In this document: piece by piece, positions 10,898 through 22,645 of the stretch | Layout of the letters: the number at the start of each line of letters is the position of its first letter | Numbering within the stretch: position 1 is the first letter of the stretch | Assembly: GCA_905250115.1 (NCBI GenBank) | Contig: CAJNOI010000051.1 | Coordinates: 310,001-374,000 of the forward strand | Source: Adineta steineri | Lineage: Eukaryota; Rotifera; Eurotatoria; Adinetida; Adinetidae | Direction: 5' to 3' | DNA: 64,000 nt | The notes under the pieces: model-generated | What the model was told of the DNA's origin: nothing | Databases searched by the model: none | What the model saw: the letters and a program-made list of their open reading frames with translations, nothing else | Position numbers and translations under genes: made by a program

Positions 10898-13125
10898 ATG
10901 TTTATTCAAATTATATTCATTTTAATAATGATCACTTTTAATTTCTCCTCTTCCCTTCATACATCCAAAGATCCACTTATTCGTTCAACAAATTCTGGTC
11001 GTGTACGTGGTTTTGATACATATTTTCGTATATCAGATTCACCAAATCTTCAACATGTTCGTACATGGCTTGGTATTCCATTTGCTAAACCTCCAATAGG
11101 TTCACGTCGTTTTAAAGCACCAGAACGTGTTCAACCATGGTCTGGAATACTTGATGCAACAAATCTACCGCCAACATGTTGGCAAACAGAACAAATTATA
11201 TATAATCTTGAATCAGAAAAAATATGGTCACCAAATACAAATTGTAGTGAAGATTGTTTATATTTAAATATTTGGGTACCAGTTAGTAATACATCAGTAT
11301 CATCAATGTCTGTACTTGTTTGGATATATGGTGGTGCATTTGTAACTGGTTCAAGTACATTAGATATTTATGATGGAAAAATATTAGCAGCAACAAATGA
11401 TGTTATTGTTGTTTCTATGCAATATCGTTTACAAAGTCTTGGATTTTTATTTCTTGATAGACCGGATGCACCTGGTTTGAAATAATTTCTAACAAAAAAT
11501 AAAGAAGAATTTTCAGGATTTTCTTTTTTTTCTAGGTAATCAAGGTTTATACGATCAAGTTCTTGCTTTAGAATGGATTCATCATAATATTGGTTATTTT
11601 GGTGGTGATAGTCAACGTATAACATTATTTGGTGAATCAGCTGGTGCTGTCGCTGTTGGTTTTCATTTGTTATCACCACGTAGTCGATCATTATTTTCTA
11701 ATGCTATTTTACAAAGTGGTGGGCCAACATGTAATTGGGCATTTATAACAGCACATGAAGCACGTCGACGTTCACATAAATATCTTTTTGAATTTTATTC
11801 TCTTGTTACAAAACGTTTATATAATGAAGAATTTCGTCATGAACGTGAAAAAATTCCTGAAATATGTCAACGAGGTGAAAATGTGAAAAATATCGAAGTT
11901 ATGTTTGAATGTGCAGCTAATTATCCAATTATGGATGAAGAACATTATAGTTATATAACAAATGCTGAATATACTATTGTTGATGGTGGTCCAATGTTTT
12001 TTCTTCTTATGCCCGTTATTGATGGAACATTCTTACCAGATAATCCTGTAACAATGCTTAAAACAGGAAATTTTAAAGTATAAAATTATTTTTCTATTAT
12101 ATGAATTTATATTGAAAGATATTTTATTTTAGAAATGTCCTCTTCTATTAGGTGCCAATCGTGATGAAGGCTCCTATTTTATGGTTTATGCTCAAGGTAA
12201 TGATAAAACTCCAGGAAATGCTATGCCTGATGTATCATATGCAACATTTTTAAAACATCTTGAACTTTATTATACATATATTCCATCTTATCCATTTAAA
12301 ACACCGCGTATTATTTTACAATCGTTAATTCATAAATATACTGATTGGACTGATTGGTCAAATAATATTCGTAATGCTGTTATATTAAGTCATGCAGTTG
12401 GTGATGCACATTTTACATGTCCAACAGTTGCTGTTGCTAATGCATATGCAAATCAACATGTACCAGTTTATTTTTATCATTTTGTTGCTAGACCATCAGT
12501 TAGTGATTGGCATACATGGACAGGTGTTATGCATGCGTAAGAAATTTAATATATTTTCTTTTTATCTTTGCTATTTTCATAATTCTAATTAGTGATGAGA
12601 TAATGTTTGTTTTTGGTGAACCTTTAAATGCAACTGATACTAGATTATATAAATATGATGAAATACAATTAGCACGAAGAGTTATGTCTTATTGGTCAAA
12701 TTTTTCTAAATTTGGGTAAGAAGAAAAAAAAGAATAGAAAAGATTTCATAGGATTTTTTTTTCTATGAATAGAAATCCAAATGGTGTTTCGAGTACAACA
12801 GTTGGTGATTGGCCACTTTATGTTTATCCTGAACGTGAACACATTGTACTTGATATCGTTAATAAATCAACTGGTATTGCTCATCGTGCAGATTATTGTT
12901 CGTTTTGGGAACATTATATACCAATTCTATTAGAAGAATTCGGTAAAAAAAGAATGACAAAAAACAAACAAATTTTCTATTGTTTTTATTTTAGAACGAT
13001 GTGTTCTTCATGGTCCTTCATCACCGTCATTAACAGTCTTAGCGGACAAATCTTCATGTTCATTGAAATCAATTTGCTTATTTAATATTTTAATTCTTTT
13101 CTTAATTATCATTGAAATGAAATAA
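10898..13125 (+). CDS. Secreted or membrane-anchored cholinesterase-like carboxylesterase
   Basis: 648 residues in six exons: 10898-11474, 11536-12077, 12133-12536, 12593-12715, 12773-12942, 12995-13125. The N-terminal hydrophobic segment (FIQIIFILIMITF) is a signal peptide. The catalytic triad is visible: Ser227 in GESAG, the Glu of NRDEGSYF, and the His of GVMHADEIMFVFG. Trp110 in IWSPN sits where acetylcholinesterase has its choline-binding Trp. The acyl-pocket Trp (CNWA) and the SEDCLYLN motif are also present, so hydrolysis of choline esters is plausible. An insertion after the LQSGG region makes it longer than typical enzymes. The last exon ends in a hydrophobic tail (ICLFNILILFLIIIE), which suggests a GPI signal or membrane anchor. 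Neuroligin-like or general carboxylesterase function is less likely because the triad is intact. Confidence 0.9.
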
Positions 13126-13306
13126 TTAATTTAATAATACAATAATAATAACAACAACAAAAAAAACAGAATCAACAGATTAAAAAGAAACAAAAAAAAC
13201 CACATATATTCACATATCATTGCTGTCTGTGTTGTTTTCTCTTATTCATTTTTTTTGTTCTTTAATAAATTGAAATAGGTTATGAAAATAAAAAAAAAGA
13301 AAAGAT

Positions 13307-15411
13307 TTAATTCATAGATGAAGATGGTTGAGTAGTTTCATCATCATCAGTTGATATGGAAAGAACATCATCATCATCATCGAATGTTTCTTCTTCATAT
13401 TCCATTTCTTGAGGTTCATCTAAACATATAAAATCTATTTGTAAGAAATTAACTAAAGTCTTTCGGATATTATAAAGACTATCAAATCTATCTTTCAACA
13501 TCATTTTCATCAGCGCATACACAATTAAAATGAACACTCAGTAAAATAATCATAAGTCTTGTTATAATTTTTTTAATTATATTAACCCTCGTACGACGTT
13601 TTCTTAAATCATTTAATCATGATCTAAACCTCGATTCGTTTACGCTCGGCTTAAATCAGACTTAATTTTAAGTTGCTATTATGTAGTATAATGAGAACAA
13701 CGTACGAGGGTTAACTTCGATTAGTAGATAAAGTATGAGACCGAACGCTATTCAACAATTAAAGATATGTTCTCATGGATCATATGGTTTCTAAAGGAAA
13801 TTTACCATCAATTTTAAAATACGACGGTGGAACAAAAACAACAGGTGTTGTTGTCGTTGTTGTTGTTTTTCCTTTTTTTACATTCGATGATGTTTGATTG
13901 TCGAATAATGTTTTTAATGAACCTGACATTGCCATTTCTATAAGAAAAAATATCAATTTCTCTCATGTCTTTCAAAATAATTGGAAAAATTAACCTGTAG
14001 CAAAATCACTAAATGCTTCAGGTAAAAGTGCTCGTGCTTGTTCAATATCATATTGTGATTTCATTCCTCCTCGAAGTTCTTTTGATAAACCAAGTTTATG
14101 TAAACAATCAGTTTCATTAATAATTTTAACTCGACGATCAAATGTTACAATTGTATCTCGACTAACAAAAAAAAGAAAAAAAAAACTCTAATTTTTTATT
14201 TCCTTTTCTTTTTATACCCATCAGATGAAAATGCACTTTCAATTGCAACGCCATTGGATGTTCCAAATGCATAAAAAGGTAACGAACACATATTATTCAT
14301 TTGTATCATTTGTTTACGTTGTTGATTACGACGAATTAAATTTCGTAAAGCTACTTGCTAAAAGTAAATTAAATTATATAAAAATTTATTTTTCTTCGAA
14401 TTTACTTTTAATAAAGCTTCTTCAACTAATCGAACTTTATCTTGTATTGTTTCTTTAATTTCAATAATTTTTTTCTATTAAAAACAAAACAAGAAAATAG
14501 AGGAAAATACGAAAGAAAAATAAACTTACATCAATAAGTTCACATTCAAAAAGTGCATTAACAGGAAAACCAACCCAACGAATATCTTTTTTATCTTTTA
14601 CAATAATATTCATTGCTAATAATACATTTATTGCATCATAAACTCTTCGTCGAATATTTTTTTGTTCATAAGCCTTTGAAAATAGATAAGTTAAGATTGT
14701 TCTGTTTGTTTTTTTTCTCGTTCTTACCAATTCATTTTCTGGTAATTGTATACTACGTTTTTCTTCAATTGTATATTCACCAACAAGTTCTGTAGCAACC
14801 TCATTATAGGATGTAATCTTTTTTGCTTGAACTTTATTACAAACTTTTTTTGAAAAATATCTTAAACCTTTAGATAAACGTTCACGATGACGATGAGCAG
14901 CTAATGTTGATAGACTAGAAAGAAAATAGATAAAAATCTCCAAGTTTTGTTGAATGTTTTTTACTAAGTATTTGTATCAGTTTCTTGAGTAAATGGATAA
15001 ATACGTTTACGTGAATTCGAATTTGAATTGATTGAGGAACGATTCTAAAGAAAATAGAATAATAAAATTAATTGAAAAGATAACAATTTATTTACAATTC
15101 GAGGTGCTGCTTGAATGAATACAGGTGCATGATTAGGTGAAGATGTTGTATCAGTTGTAATAATTGTTGCTTTCGAACCCGTTAATGGTGAAACAATATG
15201 AAAAACTGAAATTATAGATTATTTCATTAGTTAATGCGATTGAATCAATATGGTTTAGTTTAATTACCTCGAGGTCGAATGGAAGTAGCAACTGAACGTT
15301 CCTAAAAATAGATATTTTTTTAAAAATGTTACCTTTAGTATATATGAATGGAGGAAAAAAACGTACTGTAGTAGAAGCCGATGTGACAGCAGGAACTTCG
15401 AGAGAAGACAT
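13307..15411 (-). CDS. TFDP: E2F dimerisation partner DP (TFDP family)
   Basis: Partner subunit of the E2F cell-cycle transcription factors, expected in the nucleus. 406 residues in 11 exons (minus strand): 15411-15367, 15301-15268, 15205-15096, 15044-14965, 14914-14728, 14673-14530, 14474-14406, 14357-14218, 14161-13995, 13937-13806, 13419-13307. The winged-helix domain shows GLRYFSKKVCNKV, TSYNEVATELV and the signature KNIRRRVYDAINVL, then IRWVGFP. The dimerisation region follows (QVALRNLIRRNQ), then the C-terminal DP fold (LHKLGLSKELRGG, ALLPEAFSDFATEM). The tail is acidic (EEETFDDDDD), as in DP proteins. The ATG at 15411 is the first in frame. The last intron (386 bases) contains a piggyBac-type MITE. 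Confidence 0.93.
13582..13714. mobile_element. piggyBac-type MITE with TTAA target duplication
   Basis: Terminal inverted repeats CCCTCGTACG / CGTACGAGGG at 13586-13595 and 13701-13710, directly flanked on both sides by TTAA (13582-13585, 13711-13714). TTAA duplication and CCC...GGG ends are the hallmarks of the piggyBac superfamily. The 125-base interior has no coding capacity, so it is non-autonomous. It sits in the last intron of the DP gene. Confidence 0.8.
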
Positions 15412-17481
15412 TGAAATTCGCAACGATGAAAAAAAGTAATAAAAACCTTAAAGATGCCCGTTTAAATGTGACACATTTTTTAAGCCATCTTTTCTTTGGA
15501 GCCAAAACAACCTCTTTGTTTGCTCTTGTTTTCTAAAAATTTCCATTAATTTTATCTACAATATTTTATTTCATTCATAAAATAACAAAATATAGACGAT
15601 TTATTTTCTATTTATTTTTAATAAAAACACAGTCGAAGAGATGTCGCTACTTTACATTTCAGCATTTATCAAGAAAGAGTGATGGTTATTATTATGTATA
15701 AATGACATACACTAAAGAATGACTTTATTCGATCTCAATTAGTTTTCTATTCCCCGAGAACGTCAATTCATTTTGTTTGATACTTTGCGTAATAATCATC
15801 ATTAGAAAAAATATTTTTTTTAAAATTTATCTTTATTTAATACTTTTTTTCTTTTATATTGATTTGTCCAAATTGAGATATTGTTATTTTTAAGCCGAAC
15901 GGCTTGACACACACACACACACAGATTGAACAAAGGAAAAAAAAGAAAAAAAAGTTGTCTAAAGTGAACAATTTCGAATAGAAAAAGCACACTTAGGGTA
16001 AGAGAGAAAAGAAAAACAACATTGTATAGATTTTCCAAAAGAAAAAAAAGAAAACAATATTATTTTTGTACAAATATAAGAAGTAGAACAATAAGACAAC
16101 TCGATTCGGAAGGTTTGTCTTTTCATATGTCGTCATCATCGTCCTTCATACGTATCAATACACATGCATACTGAGATTCATCGTTCAAGTGGTAAAAGAA
16201 AGCAAACGGCTAGTCTGGTAGCACAACAAATAGGAGGCACTGTAGGACACATTTAATTCAAATTAAAAAAAAGGCAAAATCTGTATTTATGTGTATACAA
16301 TAGGAAGATATGGGAGACTAGCACGTAAGCTCTTTGATTTTAAACAAGACTAAAAAAAACAAAAAGAAACACAGTAATTACACATGAGAAAGAGAAAAAA
16401 TGAATAGAGATCAGAAATACTTTTTAACATATGTGTATTAATAACCAAATAGAATATCTTAACTGTACAAAACACTTATATTGTCATCGTTGTTTTGGGA
16501 ACGAAACAAAAAAAAATACTTTCTTTATAATCAAGTATTAAGAAAAGAAAAGAAAAATGCAAAGAAAAAGTGACAGAATATTTCGTTTCTTTTTGAAATA
16601 TTTGTTCATTGTGGCAATTGATAGAAAACACTTGTGATTCATTATTAATACGTATACACATATTTGAAATAGACAAAAAAAGAAACAGAAAAATCACTGG
16701 AATAGATAGACACTAAGAAATATCTGCTCATATCGATTGTTAAGTCGACGATTTGCTTGTTTTTATATTTGAAAATATATAGGCAGAAATAAAAATGAGA
16801 AGTAAGAAAATGCTATCTATCGAATGCATGATGATCACGAGAAGCTAAAACAAAAAAAAAGAGAAACATACATTTTATGAAATAGACTAGTTTTTATAAA
16901 AGTAAACTATTTTGCTATATTATCAATAAGATAATACTATGATGTTTGTGATCGTATACTATTAACTTTTAAAACGAACAATAGTATATCAAAATTATCT
17001 ATAAATATATGATTTAACTAGTGAATATGAATAAATCAACTTTCGTAAATTCAATGTCAAGTAATTTATGTAAATAGAAAGCTGAAAAAAATGTATAGGG
17101 TTTTGTTGAATATAGGTAGTATCAATATGTTTGCAGTGAAATCTTAGATATGATGTATTTTTTAGGATTTCTATGAGTCACTTCAATTTACCAAATAAAC
17201 AGTATGTTAATTCAAAACTTATCTATGGTTTCGAATAAATATACATTTTAATTGAATTTTTGATAGTTTCTCCATCATCCTCTAGAAAATATAATAACAT
17301 GGATTTTTTTGTATATGCCTCTACATGATGTTGAGCTCTGTGGTACATTTTCATAGGAGTCGTCACTTTAAATATAATCAGGTCATGAATCATTAGTGTT
17401 AGAAAGATAAATTTGAATCTATTATTCTATAATAGTAAATTACAAAAAAAGTAATTAAATTTTCAATTATTCTCGTTTGAA
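15412..17481. other. Intergenic region, 2 kb
   Basis: AT-rich with poly-A and poly-T runs and a short (CA)n near 15907. It lies between the 5' end of the DP gene and the 3' end of the large low-complexity gene. No coding signal or RNA gene was recognised. Confidence 0.5.
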
Positions 17482-20400
17482 TCAAGAATAAATCTTCATA
17501 CTTTCATTAACGTTTATATGATCACAAACATCAAGTATTATATAAGTATTCATTTTATTATTATGTTCATAATGGCCTGAAGTGTCTAATATAAATAGTA
17601 TTAAGAAAAGACTGTTAGTAATATAAAATTATTCTCATTCTACTTTGTTTTACTTTATCATAAAAATTTAATAAAACTATTAGCTTACACATATAATTGG
17701 AAGTATTATATTGTTGATGTCGTTGCAAATGTGGATGATAAGAATATGGTTGTTGATGTGTAGGATATGCATGAGATTGATGATGATGATGAGAATGAGG
17801 ATGTGGATGATGATATTTCATTGAATGATGATGAAAATGTGGTGGTGCTGTTGTATGTGAATTGAGAAATGGATGTGGAAATGGAAAATTAAAAAAAGGT
17901 GGAGGTGGAGGTGGTGCTGTTCTTGGAGCAAAATGATGATAAGATTGTGCATATGGATCAAGATGTATTGGTGGATGAGGCGGAGGTAATATAGGTGGTA
18001 ATAATGGTGGTTCTTGAGATGTTCTATAATTATGATTTGATAATGAACGTGATTGTTGATAAAACTGTGATGATGATGATGCTGCTGCTGCTGCTGTTCT
18101 AGATGATCGATTTGATGAATGAGCTGAAGATTTTTTAGAATGATGATCTTTCGATTGTTTTTGTTGTTGATGTTCAAAATATGGTGGTGATATATCATTA
18201 TAATCCGTTGTTGATGAATTTTGTTTCTGTTTTGATGTTGATAATGGTGTTGGTGATACAGGTTCAAGTGCTTCTGTATCAATAGCATAATCTACATTTG
18301 GTAATGATTTACTACTTGAACTACTTGTTACACTTGAATTTCTTTGATTGCGACGTTTCTTTTTATTATTTGAATTATTCGAAAATTGACAAAAACTGTC
18401 ATAAGAATTTGTTCTTTGTTGAGGATTTAGATCAATTTCCGGTGGTGGTGTTATGAATGTATTATTATTTTGATGATCATGATTATTATCATAATTAAAT
18501 AAATGTGAATAATTTAATTTTAATTTATCATCTGTATTTTGATTATCTAATAATAATGGTGGTGAACTTTGTCTTTGTTCAATAGATGTAATACTAGATG
18601 GAGATACTTGTTCATCAATAATAAAACCTGAATGAAGAGTTGTTGTTGTTGTTGTTGTTGGTTGAGATTCATTTTGTATTGGAGATAGAGAATGAGTTTC
18701 ATTTTTCAAATGAGTTTCAATTGATATCGGAGGAGATTGTTGATGATATAATTGAGCTAGAGGTTGTTCAAAACGTGTTAAACCAGCAGATTCAGTTTCT
18801 GATTGATCTGTATGAGTTTTTTTCTTTTTCTGTTGATGATAATGATGGTGATGATGATGAGATTTTTTCTTTTTAATTTTTTTATTCTCATCTGAAGATA
18901 TACTTGTTGGTAATCTTGTACGTATTTTTATTTTTAATGATGGACGTTCACTATCTTGTGATGATGATGATGAAGGTTTATCTTTACAAATTGAATTAAG
19001 TTTTAATTTAACTGGTGAAATAATTAATGACTGTTCATAGGATTGTTTTAACTGTATATTATGTTTATGTTGAAGATTTAAATGATATTTTTGTTGATAA
19101 CGATAAAATGTATGTGCAAATACTCTCGAATTTATTTTTGTTATTGATGGTTCAATTTGTTCAATTAATTGATCTACATTATCAATAACAAGATCAGTTT
19201 TAATAAATGTTTGACCTTGATTTTCTATTATTTCATATTGATCAGTTTTTATTGTATCTCGTAATAAATCTTCAATATCATTAGCATCATAACTAACTGA
19301 TGTTGTTTTGTCATGATTTAATTGATTTAAACAACCTGAATCGATTATCAATTCTTTCTCAGATGTTTTCGATGGTAAGGATGACGTAGGTTGAGAAATA
19401 GTAGAAGTTTTCGAATTATCTTTTGATGATAATGGTAATATATCTGAGACAGTTGTTGAATAACAATTTGGTGATTTTAAGGGTGGTAAAAGTGAATCAA
19501 AATCAATTGGATGATTATCATTAATAGATTTTTTATTTGAACGTAATGGATTTATTAATATATCTTGACAAAGTGGCGAATCTATTGTTTCAAATTGTAA
19601 TAATGATGATAAATCAGTTATAGATGTATTTATTACAGAATTATCCAAAAGATTATTATTATTTAAATTTGTTGATGTTAAGATTTGTGATTGTAACTTT
19701 TCTAAGATAACAATTGGTTGTTGATTAGAAATTATATCTGATTGTTTTTCTTGACAATTTCCTAATTCTTGTGCTTGTGCAATAGGATAAAAATATTGTA
19801 ATTCATTAAATGTTGTTGTTGATGATGATGTTTGTTCTTGAACAATTTGTAAATTTGTATTTTTTATTATTTCATTAGTTGCTTCAAGTAATGCAAATGA
19901 AAAATCAGTTGATATAATAGATGGATCATCTTCAGCAGCTGCTTGAGCATGACGTAATGCATCTTGATCAGTTACCATAACTAAATCATCGAGAATATCT
20001 TGATATTTTGCAGATTCATAAGTTGCTACTTGACTTGGTTCAATATGACGAGCACTAAACAACAAAAAAACATATTAGGAAATTTGGCTTACATATAAAT
20101 GTTTAGATTTACAACGAAATTAACGAAAATAGTTTGTAGTTATTCATATCTTGTCCGTTATTGAAAGGAATCTGAGTATTTTATATAAGTTAGATTTGAA
20201 TATTAAGCTTTCTTTTTTGATTATAGAAAACTAGTTTTTATCAATAATCGGTACAGTATTGAAAAAATCTTAATTCTGATCATGTAGCTTTACGGGTAAC
20301 TCTCAATCAATTAGAAGAGTAATATAAATAGTAATTTCATTTTAATTGAAAATCTTTGCAAAAAAAAGTTTTCTTACGTCAATTGAACTCCTTCTTCTGG

Positions 20401-22645
20401 TAATAAAATCGCTGTTGTTGTGATTGGTGTTATTGTTGTCGTATTATTATTATCGGTATTCTTATTTTTATTATTAATCAGTGTATTTGTTTGTAATGTT
20501 TGTTGGTGTTGTAACCCGAGTGGAACAACAGTTGTAAAAACATTATTATTGATTAATGATGAACCTGGATATGCCGAAGGAGGTGGTAATGATGATGATG
20601 ATGATGAATTTTGATGTGTTGTTGATTGTTCAGTATTATTACCTGTTAAAATATTTGCAAAAAGATTTTGATCTGTATGAACACTTAATTTAATTCCAGC
20701 ATCTTCTAAATCAAATTGTTTTAAAAATGTATTTTCATCAAAATTCATTTCAACAAGTCTCATATCTTCTTCACTCATAAATGATGTTATATGTTCATTA
20801 TAATCATGTATTTCATTTTCAAGTCGATCATTAAATTCATCAAGTGTTGGCATTGATGATGTTGTTGCTGTTGTTGTTGATTGAAATGAAGGTTCTTGAT
20901 GTTGTATTGCACCATTAACAAGATGTCGTAAATCAATTTTTTCTAATGCACGATTAGAAGAATTTTCATTACATAGAAGATTACTAGTTGTTGTTTGTGA
21001 AAGAAAATTCGATGCAATTAATTCTGGATCAAAATTTTCTAATAAACCATTTATAGATTCAGTAAATATATTCGGTGGTGAAGAAAGATTTATTTGTGAA
21101 ACATTTTCACTATGATTTTGTGTTAATGTTTTAGGATTTCGTTTTGTTGGTTTTTTATTTGTTGTTGATCGTTTTGCTATAGGATTATTTGAAGTCACAG
21201 TACGTTGAGTATTAGATAGAGTAGGTACTAATGGTCGAGTGGGATTAGCAACAACAGAAGGAATAAGTGGTGAACTGGTTGTTGATGAAGATGATGTAGA
21301 TGTTTTTTTACGATTGCGTAGACGATTTTTATTTGATTTTTTATTTATAGTTATACTTGATGATGATGTTAAAATATTATTTGTAGATGGAACTGATAAA
21401 TCTGATGATTTTGAATGCATTAGTTGTGTAGGAATATCTATCTGATGATCAATTGATGATGATTGTGATAAATAATTTGCTGTTGATGGTGAAGATGAAT
21501 ATGTAGGTGAAGAAAATAAAGAAATTGTTGGAGAATTTGTATTAATAAATGGTGATGATGGTCGAAGAGTATTCGTTGTTGATGATATACTTTCGCTGGT
21601 AACAACTGAATTGTAAACCTAAATGAAATTTATAATTTAAATAAATTTCGATTTCATAATAATTCTTACTCGTGATGAATTCGTTCTTGATGATGGTCTC
21701 GGACGAATTGGTCTTGGATATTTTTGATTTGAATCATTATCAAGTAAATTTGTTGTATCATTATTTGTTGATAATGACGACTGTCTTGTCATATTTTCAT
21801 ATTGTTCAGTTTTTATTTTTGGTATAACAGGTACTAATTCTTGATTTTGATGTATTAATGATGATTTTGGTCTTATTGATATCTGATGTTGTTCAGTTGT
21901 TAAATCATTCATATTTGAACTCGTTGAAGATGATGATGATGATAACGTTGTTGTTGTCGTTGTCGTCGTCGTTGTTGTTGTTGTTGTCGATGATGATGAT
22001 TGAGGTAAATAAACAACACTATTTTGTGAAGCAAAAAATGATTGTATAGAATCTAAACTAACATTATTAAAATTGACTAAATTAATTGGTTGAATTAAAT
22101 TTGTATTATTTTGTACAAGTGTATTGGAATTATTTTGTACAAATGGTTGTGTTGTTGTTTGAATAACTGTATTAAAATTAGGTGTGATATTCGATTGATT
22201 ACCATGTATAGTTTGTTCATTATAATTTTGTTGATTTGTAGGTCCATGATTATGTGTATGTTGATGATTGATTTGATTTGTTGTTGTTATTGAATTATTG
22301 GTTAGAGTTAAATCGGAATGATCAAATATAATATTTGTTGAATCTTGTTGTTGTTGCTGTTGTTGATTTGATGATTCATTAGATTTTCCATTTTGATTTA
22401 TTGGTGAATCAAGTAAAAGTCCTTCTAAACAATAACAAAAATATTTTTTTTGAAATTATAAAATATATATAAATATAAATGTACGTACGAGAACGAAGTA
22501 ATTGTAGAAGTTTAGCATTTTCTTCTCGAAGATTCCGAACTGTATCTTCAAGATCGGAAGTATTTTTACCATCTAAAAAAGAATACAATTAATATCAAAA
22601 GATAATTCTATGTAAAAATTCACCTGTTTTATCTGGTTCAGACAT
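17482..22645 (-). CDS. Large Q/N/S/T/H-rich, probably nuclear protein with N-terminal zipper
   Basis: 1523 residues in six exons: 22645-22624, 22572-22489, 22424-21670, 21618-20378, 20054-17689, 17585-17482. The N-terminus has a leucine-heptad helix (LEDTVRNLREENAKLLQLL). Long Gln, Asn, Ser/Thr, His and Pro tracts follow. Basic patches (NRLRNRKK, KKIKKKK) look like nuclear signals. The more ordered islands are an acidic EEDMRLVEMNFDENTFLKQF, a segment starting ARHIEPSQVATYESAKYQDI, and SERPSLKIKIRTRLP. The C-terminus is HPHPH-rich. No catalytic domain is visible. A transcriptional regulator or co-activator is a compositional guess. The last exon is the weakest part of the model; if it is skipped, the frame stops at 17615. 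The intron at 20055-20377 is unusually long (323 bases). Confidence 0.7.

Noticed and set aside
17818-18288. 156-codon His-rich open frame inside the large minus-strand gene
   Set aside because: It is a shifted reading of CAT/CAA-type repeats in the low-complexity exon and has no independent start context.
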